DNA of 64,000 bases from JAGQYP01 sp041392305. Its GTDB lineage: Bacteria; Bacteroidota; Bacteroidia; Flavobacteriales_D; Crocinitomicaceae. The notes under the pieces were generated by a model. It ran no database searches, was not told the DNA's origin, and saw only the letters and a list, made by a program, of their open reading frames with translations. Numbering within the stretch: position 1 is the stretch's first letter; each line of letters starts with the position of its first letter. This document shows, piece by piece, positions 1 through 10,317 of the stretch. Made by a program: the position numbers and the translations under genes. Where the stretch lies: assembly GCA_041392305.1 (NCBI GenBank), contig JAWKMJ010000017.1, positions 1 to 64,000 of the forward strand, given 5' to 3'.

Positions 1-3000
1 TTTCCATAGGATGAATAGTTGCACCTACGTTTGAGAAAGTGTAAGTCGAATCATAAACTATATCTGTAGCAAAACAAGTTGAATCATTTACGATCGGAGT
101 AGCTACAGAAATTGGTCCATCATAAGGATTATTTGTTGCTCCTCCGCAATCCGAGTAAAGTACAAAATCATACACCATTCCATCAGCAAGATTAAAAAGA
201 GTGTCCGGATTAGTATCAAAAGCAACTACAGTTCCTGTACCTGGAGTAAATCCTACAGGACCATATTCAATATTCCACATAGTTTCTGTTCCACCATTTG
301 TCCAGTCAAACACAAGTGTATCTGAAGCAACATACGTGTTTTGGAAATTGGTTGGAGCAGGACAAACAGGGTCTGTCCAGAAATTTAATGGACCATAAGC
401 CATTGAAGTATCTCCAGCACTACAAGCAGAGTACACATAGAAATCATATTCAGTATACTGATCTAAACCAGGAATCGTATCAGTTGTTGTATTCGTAATG
501 AAAAACATTCCTGTCCCAGGAGTAAATCCGGCTGGACCGTATTCAACTTTCCATTCTGTTTCATTCCCTTTAGGAGTGATTGTAAAAAATACACTGTCTG
601 TATTTACACCAGTAATATTAACATCAAGAACCATTGGACATGATTCATAGTACCAGCTAATACATTTCCCATTGTTAATTACAGCATCGTTATAAGAAAC
701 TTGCGCATTATTGATATTGGTTTTTGTACCAACAGTTGCACTTGCACCAAAGTCATTTGCAGGATCTCCAAAATCTACATTGTCATAAACAAATCTGAAT
801 TCATTTGTTCCTTCATACATTACCAATTGCAGATTACCTAGACTTGTACCTCCAAAAGGAGCTCTATTCCATTGCACAATCGCACGTCTATTAGGTGCTG
901 TACCAACTACTTCGTAATATACATTACCCGTAGTTCCTAGATCATCCCAAAAAGGATAAAATCCGTTTTGACCAAGAGAAGCTATTGTTCCATTTGTGAA
1001 CCCTACTGTTCCAGCAAGTGTTCCAAAAACAACACCCCCATTATTTCCAACAGAAATTTGATTACTAATTTGATCATCCAATTGGAAAGTAAAAGGTAAG
1101 GTAAACCCTGTGCTTCCATCATCACCTATAGTTGCAGCAATATTTTGACCGGTTGCTGAAATATCCTCAAAAGGAGTTGTACAAGTTGAATCCCATGCTA
1201 AGAACCCAATATTTGGATCTGGAATCGCAATGGAAATCGGACCATCGTAAGGGTTATTTGTCATTGTACCGCAATCAGCATATAAGATAAATTCATAAAC
1301 ATCCCCAACCGGCACTGTGAATAAAGTATCCGGATTGGAATCAAAAGAAACTGTAGTTCCGGTACCAGGAGTAAATCCTACAACACCATATTCTAAAGTC
1401 CACATGGTTTCTGTTCCACCATTGGTCCAATCAAAAGCTATAGTATCTTCCGCGATATAAGTAGTTTGGAAGTTTGTTGGTGCCGGACAAACAGCATCTG
1501 TAGTGAAACTGATTGGACCTATCCAAATTGAAGTATCATTCGTCCCACAAACGGCTTGAACATAAACATCATAATCTGTGTTTTGCGTCAAGTTATCTAT
1601 TGTAGTATCTGATGCAACCGTTACATCCCAGATTGTTCCGGAACCAATTGCAAATCCAGAAGTTCCATATTGAATATTCCAATATAATTCTGGGCCAGCA
1701 GGATCCCAATCAACATCTACATCGGTTGTAGTAATATTCGCCACACTCAAATTTGCAGGAGGTCCACAAGATGCTACTTGCATATTGATATTGTCAACTG
1801 CAGCTGGAGGGTTTGAACCAAAAAGATTATCGTTTCTCCATTCGAAGATTATTCTAAAAGTGGTTCCACTATATGAAGGATCTAAAGTAAATGTTTCTGT
1901 ACTATATCCAGTTTGTGAATCATAATCACCTCCTAATTGAATGATACCAGTTGGGGCGGTTCCACTTGGTGAAACGTTAGTTCCTGCTGTTGGTGTGTAA
2001 GTGGTAGGTGCAACATATACACGCATGTAATCATATCCTCCTTCACCTACACATTGCCAATCAAAAGATAATTGAATAAATGGATTCCCTGGGGCCACCT
2101 GAAAATCTCTAAAAAGATGCACAATAGATGTAGAGGAATTGCTGTAAGTATTTGAGGTTCCACCATCTTGACTTATGTACATGGCATTTGTTCCACCATT
2201 ATTGGTTGCAGCTCCAAATTGCCATTTATTAGTTTGAGAACCATTCATAGTTTGCCAGCTTCCTTGTCCAGCTTCCCAATCCTGAGTATATGGGTAAGAT
2301 GAAACAGGAATTTGAGGGGTAGTGAACGCAAATGGACCTGTCCAGGCACTTTTATCACCTCCACCACAATCGGCTCTTACGTAGTATTCATAAGAAGTTG
2401 CAGGAGTTAAACCCATTGCACTGTAAGGGTTCGCCACACCACTGTAAGTAGCGTTTCCAGTTGGAGTAAATCCAGCAAGACCAATTTCAATGTCCCATTG
2501 TGACGCAGTTCCTCCAGTATTGTCGGTCCATCCTAAATCGGCAGAAGTACCTAAAATATTTGAGGCCGTCAATGCTGAAGGAGCGATACATGTTGGTGCA
2601 TCGTCCACTAAAACATCGTCAAGGTTCATACCTCTTGCCCAATTTGAAGTAGCTTCAAAGGCAACATAATAATCTGCAGACGGGTTTGGTAGAGCCAATA
2701 CTACTTCTGTCCAAGATGTTTGTTCAGCTAAGTAGTCGGACCCAATTTGAGTCCATGCACCAGCTGCACTTGTTTTGTAATACACTCTTAACTCATCAAT
2801 ATCTCCAGCCCATTGTACATTCGCATAATAGAATGTTAGTTGAGGAGACGACAAAGTAGTTAGGTTCATGGAAGGGGTAACCAATTTTGTTGCATCTCCA
2901 GAAGTTGATGTTCTGAATTCTGCCATGTGCGATCCAGATCTTGGAGAAATGGTTCCATTTCCATTTGTTGTTACGGCTGCCCAATCCTCAGCAGCACTTA

Positions 3001-3118
3001 CATATTCCTGGGTCCAACCCGCAGGAATTGTTCCTCCGTCAAATCCTTCTTGAAGGACTTGGCCGTAGGAGAGTGTCATCGCAATGCACGACAACATCAA
3101 TAGGTAAAACTTCTTCAT
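1..3118 (-). CDS. Secreted Fn3/jelly-roll adhesin, 3' end outside window
   Basis: Reading leftward from the ATG at 3116-3118, the frame stays open to the window edge, so at least 1,039 residues are present and the C-terminus is missing. It starts with a signal peptide (MKKFYLLMLSCIAMTLSYG, then Gln). A jelly-roll module of the cleaved-adhesin / choice-of-anchor J kind follows (EGFDGGTIPAGW), then Fn3-like modules (APTNFQ...DWTNGGTETMW...EYG) alternating with further jelly-roll modules. Two Fn3 segments, near 120-430 and 1220-1540, are close copies at the DNA level. Such proteins are normally exported by the T9SS and stay on the surface or are released; the sorting domain would lie beyond the left edge. 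The promoter is described separately. Architecture is confident; the ligand is unknown. Confidence 0.85.
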   Translation of the reverse strand, partial: MKKFYLLMLSCIAMTLSYGQVLQEGFDGGTIPAGWTQEYVSAAEDWAAVTTNGNGTISPRSGSHMAEFRTSTSGDATKLVTPSMNLTTLSSPQLTFYYANVQWAGDIDELRVYYKTSAAGAWTQIGSDYLAEQTSWTEVVLALPNPSADYYVAFEATSNWARGMNLDDVLVDDAPTCIAPSALTASNILGTSADLGWTDNTGGTASQWDIEIGLAGFTPTGNATYSGVANPYSAMGLTPATSYEYYVRADCGGGDKSAWTGPFAFTTPQIPVSSYPYTQDWEAGQGSWQTMNGSQTNKWQFGAATNNGGTNAMYISQDGGTSNTYSNSSTSIVHLFRDFQVAPGNPFIQLSFDWQCVGEGGYDYMRVYVAPTTYTPTAGTNVSPSGTAPTGIIQLGGDYDSQTGYSTETFTLDPSYSGTTFRIIFEWRNDNLFGSNPPAAVDNINMQVASCGPPANLSVANITTTDVDVDWDPAGPELYWNIQYGTSGFAIGSGTIWDVTVASDTTIDNLTQNTDYDVYVQAVCGTNDTSIWIGPISFTTDAVCPAPTNFQTTYIAEDTIAFDWTNGGTETMWTLEYGVVGFTPGTGTTVSFDSNPDTLFTVPVGDVYEFILYADCGTMTNNPYDGPISIAIPDPNIGFLAWDSTCTTPFEDISATGQNIAATIGDDGSTGFTLPFTFQLDDQISNQISVGNNGGVVFGTLAGTVGFTNGTIASLGQNGFYPFWDDLGTTGNVYYEVVGTAPNRRAIVQWNRAPFGGTSLGNLQLVMYEGTNEFRFVYDNVDFGDPANDFGASATVGTKTNINNAQVSYNDAVINNGKCISWYYESCPMVLDVNITGVNTDSVFFTITPKGNETEWKVEYGPAGFTPGTGMFFITNTTTDTIPGLDQYTEYDFYVYSACSAGDTSMAYGPLNFWTDPVCPAPTNFQNTYVASDTLVFDWTNGGTETMWNIEYGPVGFTPGTGTVVAFDTNPDTLFNLADGMVYDFVLYSDCGGATNNPYDGPISVATPIVNDSTCFATDIVYDSTYTFSNVGATIHPME

Positions 3119-3209
3119 AATCTATTAACTTTAATTTAACATAAATAATCTGAAAATAAGTGTTTTATGGGTTCACTATTCCATAATGCAATTATTTTCA
3201 ATTAACCCA

Positions 3210-3242
3210 CAAAGTTAACTAAATATTAAGCGTTTAAACAAA
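3210..3242 (-). promoter_or_regulatory. Bacteroidota-type promoter of the adhesin gene
   Basis: On the minus strand a TTTG at 3242-3239 is followed after 21 bases by TAACTTTG at 3217-3210, matching the -33/-7 pattern TTG...TAnnTTTG. The predicted transcription start is about 90 bases before the ATG at 3118. Confidence 0.5.
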
Positions 3243-3334
3243 TATTCAGCTTTTTTCGACATATTGGATCATTCCTTTAACAAAAAGGAGTTTAAATCTT
3301 ATGAGCACATTGTTTTTTTCATTTATTTCGTATT

Positions 3335-4123
3335 ATGGATTTATCAATGAAAGGAAAGACGGCAGTTGTTTGTGGAGCAACGCAGGGAATCGGAGAAGCA
3401 ACTGCAAAGGAGATTGCATCTTTAGGTGCAAAAATCGTAATTGTAGCGCGAAATCTAGAAAAGCTTAAAAAAGTGAAAACGGATTTGGACGGAATAAACG
3501 GAATGGAAAATGATTTCATAATTGCTGATTTTTCTAATGTCCAAAATGTGATATCAGGAATTGAAACGTGGCTATCAAAAGGAAATTCTGCTCAGGTGTT
3601 GATTAATAATACTGGTGGTCCAGCTGGAGGTCCGGCGAATCTAGCTGGATTGGATGAATTTACTTCTGCTTTCCATATGCACTTGTTGTGTAACCATGCT
3701 TTGGTACAAGCCCTTTTGCCAGGAATGAAAGAGGCAGGATACGGAAGAATAGTGAATGTTATCTCTACTTCTGTTAAACAACCTCTTCCTAATTTAGGGG
3801 TTTCAAATACCATTCGTGGAGCTGTTGCAAATTGGAGTAAAACACTTGCCAACGAGCTTGGTCAGTACAATATCACAGTGAACAATGTTCTTCCTGGTGC
3901 AACTGATACTGTCAGATTGAAATCCATTATTGAAACCAAGGCAACTAAAACAGGTGAGCAAGTGAATGATATAGCCAATCAAATGGCGAATGCGAGTCCG
4001 ATGAAAAGAATTGCTCAACCAGAAGAGGTAGCGAATGCAATTGCTTTTTTGGCTTCTCCTGCAGCGAGCTACATCAATGGGATTAACGTTCCAGTAGATG
4101 GTGGGAGAACAGGGTGTCTTTAG
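3335..4123 (+). CDS. SDR-family protein with replaced catalytic Tyr/Lys
   Basis: A 262-residue Rossmann protein of the short-chain dehydrogenase/reductase superfamily, resembling 3-oxoacyl-ACP reductases. The nucleotide-binding loop is CGATQGIGEA near residue 13, the NNTGG element sits near 91, and the C-terminal loop reads NVPVDGGRTG. In place of the usual YxxxK, the aligned segment reads GVSNTIRGAV, so Tyr is Ser and Lys is Arg, although the upstream Ser (STS) remains. A BKR-like SDR subgroup lacking the classical tetrad is known, so this is probably a real family trait, and ordinary ketoreductase chemistry should not be assumed. The stop codon lies directly against a 19-bp tandem repeat array. 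Confidence 0.88.
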   Translation: MDLSMKGKTAVVCGATQGIGEATAKEIASLGAKIVIVARNLEKLKKVKTDLDGINGMENDFIIADFSNVQNVISGIETWLSKGNSAQVLINNTGGPAGGPANLAGLDEFTSAFHMHLLCNHALVQALLPGMKEAGYGRIVNVISTSVKQPLPNLGVSNTIRGAVANWSKTLANELGQYNITVNNVLPGATDTVRLKSIIETKATKTGEQVNDIANQMANASPMKRIAQPEEVANAIAFLASPAASYINGINVPVDGGRTGCL

Positions 4124-4290
4124 GAGCAAGAGCAAGAGTGTTGAGCAAGAGCAAGAGTGTCGAGCAAGAGCAAGAGTGTTGAGCAAGAGCAAGAGTGTTG
4201 AGCAAGAGCAAGAGTGTTGAGCAAGAGCAAGAGTATTGAGCAAGAGCAAGAGTATTGAGCAAGAGCAAGAGTATTGAGCAAGAGCAAGAA
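4124..4290. repeat. 19-bp tandem repeat array, about 8.8 copies
   Basis: Eight 19-bp units (GAGCAAGAGCAAGAGTGTT, later units with TATT or TGTC) plus 15 bases of a ninth lie between the convergent SDR and CHU_C genes. Each unit contains the 6-mer GAGCAA twice. Units near the SDR gene carry TGTT and those near the other end TATT, which suggests stepwise expansion. The same unit is found inside the coding sequence at 14029-14082. There are no spacers, so this is not CRISPR. Confidence 0.95.
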
Positions 4291-4309
4291 TTTCTCTTTT
4301 CTTTTAGAA

Positions 4310-7300
4310 TTATCTTAGAACGGTTACATGACCGTAGATTACGTCAATGTTGGAGTTAAGGTCTTCGTATCGGATTTTCCAAACATAGACTCCATCTTGA
4401 ACTTTTTCTCCTTTGTATTTCCCATCCCACCAGTCATCTATGGCATTCCCTTCAAAAATGAGTTCCCCCCATCTATTGAAAATTAGCAATTCAAAAGTTT
4501 TGAAATTTCCACCTTTGGCACCGAAGAAATCATTCATTCCATCACCATTTGGTGTAAAAGCATTGGGGACGTAAATTAATGGGTCAAAGTAGATGGTAAC
4601 TGAATTCTTGACTAAACAGCCGTTGGTGTCTAAAAAATTGGCTGTATAGGTTGTTGTAGTTGGAGGAAAAACAAAAGTGGTATCACAATTAGTACAATTG
4701 ATGAATTCCGCTGGAATCCAGAATAATTGTCCGGGAGCGGATGCATTTGCCCAGATGATGGCTGTATCGCCTTCCAAACCATAGTAATCGGGAGAAACAG
4801 TTAAAAAAGTTGTTGGATAAAAGTCAATATACATCGAGGCACTATCCGAACAGCCATTGGTGTCCATAACTTCTACCCAAATCGAAGTCGGATAAGGGGG
4901 AGTAACAACTGGGTTCTGTGCTGTAGGCGAACTGAAAAAACTAGGTGGATGCCAACTATAACTTTGTCCTCCTGAGGCGGCAACTGAGATGCTGGTTCCT
5001 TTGCATATTATTGTATCAGGTGAAATTGTTGCATAAACACGAATTACGTCAATATGAACCGTGTCATAAGCCACCCCGCAAATATTGGAAGCTTGAGCTA
5101 TGTAAAGAGTGTCTACTTCAGGGAAAACAGTGACATTGGGAGAATTCGTGCTAGAAATATTGTAATTCGGCTGCCATTGATAATCAAAATTTGGGTTTAG
5201 AGAAAAATTAATTTGATCTCCAAAACACATTTTTTCATCGCTAACAAGGAAATTTACAGGTGGTTTTTGGATGACTACAATATTTGCAGTATCGTAAAAA
5301 ATACAGCCTTCGGGAGTGGTAATTTCAACAGTAAAATCTGTAGTGACCTGTGGGAAAACGAAAGGATTTGCAACCCCATTATTTATAACAAATTGGTCTG
5401 GTTCCCAGTGATAATTTATACCCCCGGAAGCGCTTATTTGAATAGTATCTCCCTCACACATTGTTGTGTCATCGGCAGAAACTGAATTTAAATCATAAAC
5501 GTGAACGGTAACTTCTATGGTATCCGATCCACACGAATCTACTACGATAACGGAAAAAACTGTTGTGGTATCTACTGTGGCTATAGGATTGGCTGAATTT
5601 GGATTATCCAATAAACCTGAGGGTTCCCATTGGTAAAAGATACCATTACTTGCTTCCAATTGTATACTACTTCCCGGACATACAGTATCCTGTGGTTGGG
5701 ATGCTTGTCCTTGAAATATTCCAATCTCTATCTGGACAGAGGTGGTATCGGTGTTGAAGCAATTATTTGTATCAATCGCAATTAGTGTCACATCATAAAT
5801 ACCTGGTCCAGGATACAAATGTTCAGGGGAGTTTTCTGTAGAACCAGTTCCATCTCCAAAATCCCAAATGTATTGATTTGAATTGATGCTTTGATTATCA
5901 AAAGTAACCGTACTTGGTAGGCAAATGATCCCTGTAGGAACGGAGATTGCAGCATCAATGTCTTCTAATTTAAACTTAAATGCTGCCATATTGCAATTTG
6001 GACTGTTATTGTTTTCTGAAAACGCGCCCGGAGTAGATGCAAATCCGTTGGGATCTCCTCCGCAGGAAGCACAAACAGCATGATAAATATTTCCATTTTT
6101 ATCAAATCTTGAGGTGCCTCCATCAACATGATTATAGGATGCAGAAATACCCCCTATAAAAGTTGCATAGGCCAAATTGCTCATATCGGGTCCAAAAACT
6201 GCGATATAGAAATTACTGCCATTAGTAGTGTCTTGGAAAGCACCGTTGGTCAGTTCCATACCAAGTGTATTGCAATTGCTAACCAAAGAACTCCCATGTT
6301 CTTGATTCAGCTGACCACCCCAACCTGCTATATAGATCAATCCACAATCACTCACCAAAAAGGCTGTAGGAGATAAATTGATAATGTTTACAGGAGAACC
6401 AAAAGTAGTTAACCAGATATTTGAGTTCAAAGAATTATCGAACTTCGCAATGAACTGACCTCGGTTACTATATCCGTAACTGCAACCAAATTTTTGGATT
6501 CCACCTCTTGTTTGACCATAAGCATATACATTGTCCATCAAATCAATCTGAACAAAATAAGCCTGGTCGTAATTGGGTGTTCCAATCCATCGAATAGCCT
6601 CGAGTTGGAAAGTTGTTCCATTTATTTTTGCGATGTATCCATCCCGATCTCCACTCGCACTTCCTTTGTAAAGGTTGGAAAAAGAAGACATAAAAGTGTT
6701 TCCGTTGGTTCCTCCTCCCACAAAAATATCTCCGGTACTCGAAAGTTGAATACTGTTGCCACTATCATCCAAGTCTCCTCCAAGATAAGTTGCAAACAGC
6801 AATGTACTTAGATCCGGACTGAATTTAGCGACAAAAGCGTCAGAACTTCCACTGAGCGAAGATTTAATAGGATTCATTAGTGGTAAATCTGTTGATTTGG
6901 TTGAACCCGTGATGTAAACATTGTTAACGTCATCAATCATAATTTCTCCCCTAAATTGGTCGCCGTAGTTAATAATTAAGCTACTGGAATTTGAAAGACA
7001 ATCCCAACTACTACCGCCATACAAAGTTGAAGCAAGTAAGGCACTTCCATCTTGGGAGAATCTAACAATAAAAGCATCGGCAGTATTGAAATTGATTCCG
7101 TTAACTAAGACTGGACTTATCCCAAGAACAACAGTATCTTGAAAAGCATTGGCATTCGTAGGGAAATCATTAGACCATGTGGAGCCTAAAACAAAAAGTT
7201 CATTATCTGCATTTGTAATCATTGAATGAGGCACTTCACTTCTGCTTCCTCCGAGAAATGTAGAATAAACCAATTGACTTCCATCTTCATTAAATTTGGA

Positions 7301-8194
7301 GATGACTGCATCCGTTCCTCCCGAACCCGGCCCACCTAGATACGTGGTTTGAAACGCACCAGTAGTAATTGGGTACCCCGAACCAAAAGCAATTCCCCCA
7401 GCAAAAAGGGTTCCATCATGACCAGGACAAGCAGTATTCCCCCAATTGTCAGAGGTAGCTCCTGTATAGGTAGAAAAAACTATTTCAGGATCTATTAAAA
7501 TCGGTCTAGTGGCATCGTATCCTTCCGGAAATACAAAACTTAAATAGTTCTTTTTAAATGCAAATTGAATTGGGATTAATTCTTTCGTGTCGGTATAATA
7601 TGCAATGGGATTTTTTTCGACTATGGTACCAAGAGAAGTTTTAATTTCTAATCCTTCATCCGTCAGTTTAATGCGATCTTGACCTTGATAATAGATCTTA
7701 ATTTGTTCCGGATTGGCTTGTGGACTCAGGAGCAAATTATATTTCAAACTATTAGATAGCCCATAAAATTCTAGATCAACTCCTTCATACAAGTCATGAT
7801 AAATAACACTTCGATAAGAATAAACTTTAGATCTCCATTTGGATGGATCCTCACCTAAATAGTAGTTGGAATAATGACTTGATTTCCCAAAGTATTCTTG
7901 ATTGTTAAAGTTTCCTCCAATAAATTGTGCCTTTATGGAATGCGTTCGATACATTTTATTCTCATCATTTTCATCAGAAGAAGAATGGTCATGTGAATAC
8001 AATTCCCCAATGTTCGACATAGCATAGGTAAAGCCTTCATTGTCGATGTAGAGGTGGCCATTTGGAATCTTGACTCTTTGTTGAACTTTGCTATTCCACT
8101 GCCCAGCATTATCTTCAAGCCAAATAACCCCGTCTTGTGCATATCCTTGGATTCCCAAGATCAATATCGATATGTAGCGTAAGAATAATTTCAA
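4310..8194 (-). CDS. Giant secreted SBBP/PKD protein with CHU_C sorting domain
   Basis: 1,294 residues. A signal peptide (ending GIQGYAQ) is followed by an N-terminal domain (about 20-235) of the kind found ahead of SBBP repeats in Bacteroidota. Next comes a run of beta-propeller-like SBBP repeats (about 236-740), recognisable by YSTFLGG, STLYGG, YATYLGG and YATFIGG. A PKD domain (YIWDFGDGTG, about residue 780) and a series of Ig/PKD-like repeats follow. The last 88 residues are a gliding-associated CHU_C domain (YVPNAFTPNGDGMND, then WGELIFEG and VQDGVYVWKI), a type B T9SS export signal. The product is expected on the cell surface or secreted. It stands alone, convergent with the SDR gene. 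Target unknown. Confidence 0.93.
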   Translation of the reverse strand: MKLFLRYISILILGIQGYAQDGVIWLEDNAGQWNSKVQQRVKIPNGHLYIDNEGFTYAMSNIGELYSHDHSSSDENDENKMYRTHSIKAQFIGGNFNNQEYFGKSSHYSNYYLGEDPSKWRSKVYSYRSVIYHDLYEGVDLEFYGLSNSLKYNLLLSPQANPEQIKIYYQGQDRIKLTDEGLEIKTSLGTIVEKNPIAYYTDTKELIPIQFAFKKNYLSFVFPEGYDATRPILIDPEIVFSTYTGATSDNWGNTACPGHDGTLFAGGIAFGSGYPITTGAFQTTYLGGPGSGGTDAVISKFNEDGSQLVYSTFLGGSRSEVPHSMITNADNELFVLGSTWSNDFPTNANAFQDTVVLGISPVLVNGINFNTADAFIVRFSQDGSALLASTLYGGSSWDCLSNSSSLIINYGDQFRGEIMIDDVNNVYITGSTKSTDLPLMNPIKSSLSGSSDAFVAKFSPDLSTLLFATYLGGDLDDSGNSIQLSSTGDIFVGGGTNGNTFMSSFSNLYKGSASGDRDGYIAKINGTTFQLEAIRWIGTPNYDQAYFVQIDLMDNVYAYGQTRGGIQKFGCSYGYSNRGQFIAKFDNSLNSNIWLTTFGSPVNIINLSPTAFLVSDCGLIYIAGWGGQLNQEHGSSLVSNCNTLGMELTNGAFQDTTNGSNFYIAVFGPDMSNLAYATFIGGISASYNHVDGGTSRFDKNGNIYHAVCASCGGDPNGFASTPGAFSENNNSPNCNMAAFKFKLEDIDAAISVPTGIICLPSTVTFDNQSINSNQYIWDFGDGTGSTENSPEHLYPGPGIYDVTLIAIDTNNCFNTDTTSVQIEIGIFQGQASQPQDTVCPGSSIQLEASNGIFYQWEPSGLLDNPNSANPIATVDTTTVFSVIVVDSCGSDTIEVTVHVYDLNSVSADDTTMCEGDTIQISASGGINYHWEPDQFVINNGVANPFVFPQVTTDFTVEITTPEGCIFYDTANIVVIQKPPVNFLVSDEKMCFGDQINFSLNPNFDYQWQPNYNISSTNSPNVTVFPEVDTLYIAQASNICGVAYDTVHIDVIRVYATISPDTIICKGTSISVAASGGQSYSWHPPSFFSSPTAQNPVVTPPYPTSIWVEVMDTNGCSDSASMYIDFYPTTFLTVSPDYYGLEGDTAIIWANASAPGQLFWIPAEFINCTNCDTTFVFPPTTTTYTANFLDTNGCLVKNSVTIYFDPLIYVPNAFTPNGDGMNDFFGAKGGNFKTFELLIFNRWGELIFEGNAIDDWWDGKYKGEKVQDGVYVWKIRYEDLNSNIDVIYGHVTVLR

Positions 8195-8388
8195 ATTTAT
8201 TTCAAAATCTGGCCAAACAAGTAAAGTTAAGAATTACTTAGACTCTGAACAACTTAAACGAGCCAATGGTAGTTCTTATTTACTAAACGTATAAAACACT
8301 AAATAGTTGTTAGTAAAATTGCCTTTTTACAGTAGTTTTCCATATTGAATTCAAAGAAGTGAATCCATAATGATTCAAAAAGAAACAC

Positions 8389-8396
8389 TAACTTTG
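8389..8396 (+). promoter_or_regulatory. -7 box upstream of purF-like gene
   Basis: TAACTTTG matches TAnnTTTG and lies 22 bases before the ATG at 8419. I found no TTG at the ideal distance, so only the -7 element is supported. Confidence 0.4.
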
Positions 8397-8418
8397 CACC
8401 TCAATTTAATGCGGAAAG

Positions 8419-10317
8419 ATGAGTGATCCAATCAAACATGAGTGCGGGATAGCCCTACTTAGACTGAAAAAACCCCTTGATTATTACTTAGATAAATACG
8501 GAACGGCCTTTTACGGTTTGAATAAAATGTATCTGTTGATGGAAAAACAACACAACAGAGGTCAGGATGGAGCAGGAATCGCAAACATTAAATTGGACAT
8601 GAAACCGGGTCAGCGATACATTAGCAGACACCGTTCGGTAGATTCGCAACCAATTCAAGACATTTTTCAAAAGATCAATTCGAGATTTCAAAAGATTGAA
8701 CAAGAAAATCCCGCATTATTGAAAGACATCAAATACCTGAAAGAAAATGCTGGTTTTACCGGAGAAGTTTTTTTAGGGCATTTGAGATACGGTACTTTTG
8801 GAAAAAACGAGATTGAAAATTGCCATCCTTTTTTAAGACAAAACAACTGGATGACAAGAAACCTTGTTGTCGCGGGGAATTTCAACATGACCAATGTGGA
8901 TGAGTTGTTTGATGTGTTGGTGAATATAGGTCAGCACCCAAAGGAAAAGTCGGACACGGTGACGGTTTTGGAGAAAATCGGGCACTTTTTGGATGAGGAA
9001 AATCAAAAACTCTACGATCAGTTTAAAGCTCAAGGCTACTCGAGAAAAGATATTTCAGGTAAGATTGCGAACGGCATGAATGTGGCCAATATTTTAAAAC
9101 ATTCATCAGTTGACTTTGATGGAGGGTATGCCATGGCTGGATTGATCGGACATGGTGATGCATTTGTGTTGAGAGATCCAAATGGAATTCGCCCAGCATT
9201 TTGGTACGAAGATGAAGAAATCGTAGTGGTTACTTCTGAGCGTCCCGTGATTCAAACAGCATTTAATGTACAGGCCGATAAAATTTCGGAATTGGGTCCT
9301 GGACAAGCGATTATTATCAAGAAAGACGGAAAAGTTCATATAGAACAGATCAATGAACCTGGGGAAATAACCCAGTGCAGCTTTGAGAGAATTTATTTTT
9401 CGAGAGGTAGTGACAAAGATATTTACCGAGAAAGACAAGAGTTGGGTAGATTACTCTGTGCGGATATTGAAAAAAGTTTAGGTGGAGATATTGATAATGC
9501 AGTATTCTCTTTTATCCCGAACACGGCGGAGTCTTCTTTTTATGGAATGATTAAAGGTTTGGAAGATATTCAGAATGAAAGAAAGATCAAGGAGATCGAA
9601 AATTTGAAAGACCCAAAACCTGAAAAGATTCGAGAAATTCTTGAAAAAAGAACGCGCATTGAAAAAGTAGCCATCAAAGACGCAAAACTGAGAACCTTTA
9701 TTTCAGGTGATGAAGGCCGGAACGATTTGGTGAGTCACGTTTACGACATCACTTATGGATCGGTAGTTCCAAACAAAGATAATTTGGTGGTCATTGATGA
9801 CTCCATAGTTCGAGGAACTACTTTAAAGCAATCCATTTTGAGAATTTTGGATCGATTGCAACCTAAGAAGATCATTGTGGTCTCCTCTGCACCTCAAATT
9901 CGATTTCCGGATTGTTATGGAATCGACATGGCAAAAATGGGTGATTTCATAGCTTTTGAAGCCGCTATAGAATTGCTAAGAGATAACGGTAAGGACGATT
10001 TTATCAAGCATATCTATCAAAAATGTAAGGATCAGGAAAATCTACCAAAAGAACAGATCAAAAATTATGTGAAAGAGCTTTATGATTCCTTTACAGATCA
10101 AGAAATTTCTAAAAAGATTGCTGAATTATTGACTCCAGAAAATATGAATGCTGAAGTGGAAATTTTGTATCAAACAGTGGAGAATTTGCATAAAGCTTGT
10201 CCAGGACACACGGGAGACTGGTATTTCACAGGGAATTATCCTACTCCGGGAGGAAATAAGGTAGTCAACAAATCTTTTATTAATTACATCGAAGGGATCA
10301 ACGAAAGAGCTTACTAA
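8419..10317 (+). CDS. purF: Amidophosphoribosyltransferase, long Bacteroidota form
   Basis: 632 residues. The N-terminal class II glutamine amidotransferase domain has its nucleophile at Cys9 (HECGIALL), so an 8-residue propeptide must be cut off, as in Bacillus PurF. The motifs KQHNRGQDGAG and GHLRYGT are conserved. The C-terminal phosphoribosyltransferase domain has the PRPP loop VVIDDSIVRGTT near residue 457. The family makes phosphoribosylamine from PRPP and glutamine, the first step of purine synthesis. Typical PurF has about 470-520 residues; the excess here is a charged insert near 375-430 and a C-terminal extension. It may be a second paralog with a shifted role. Its stop overlaps the dtd start (TAATG), which suggests translational coupling. 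Confidence 0.87.
   Translation: MSDPIKHECGIALLRLKKPLDYYLDKYGTAFYGLNKMYLLMEKQHNRGQDGAGIANIKLDMKPGQRYISRHRSVDSQPIQDIFQKINSRFQKIEQENPALLKDIKYLKENAGFTGEVFLGHLRYGTFGKNEIENCHPFLRQNNWMTRNLVVAGNFNMTNVDELFDVLVNIGQHPKEKSDTVTVLEKIGHFLDEENQKLYDQFKAQGYSRKDISGKIANGMNVANILKHSSVDFDGGYAMAGLIGHGDAFVLRDPNGIRPAFWYEDEEIVVVTSERPVIQTAFNVQADKISELGPGQAIIIKKDGKVHIEQINEPGEITQCSFERIYFSRGSDKDIYRERQELGRLLCADIEKSLGGDIDNAVFSFIPNTAESSFYGMIKGLEDIQNERKIKEIENLKDPKPEKIREILEKRTRIEKVAIKDAKLRTFISGDEGRNDLVSHVYDITYGSVVPNKDNLVVIDDSIVRGTTLKQSILRILDRLQPKKIIVVSSAPQIRFPDCYGIDMAKMGDFIAFEAAIELLRDNGKDDFIKHIYQKCKDQENLPKEQIKNYVKELYDSFTDQEISKKIAELLTPENMNAEVEILYQTVENLHKACPGHTGDWYFTGNYPTPGGNKVVNKSFINYIEGINERAY

Noticed and set aside
3803..4268. 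Minus-strand frames of LLLLNTLALAQ repeats
   Set aside because: They are translations of the tandem array, antisense to the SDR gene, with no independent support.
4124..4290. Possible CRISPR array
   Set aside because: The 19-bp units adjoin each other without spacers and consist of short internal GAGCAA repeats.
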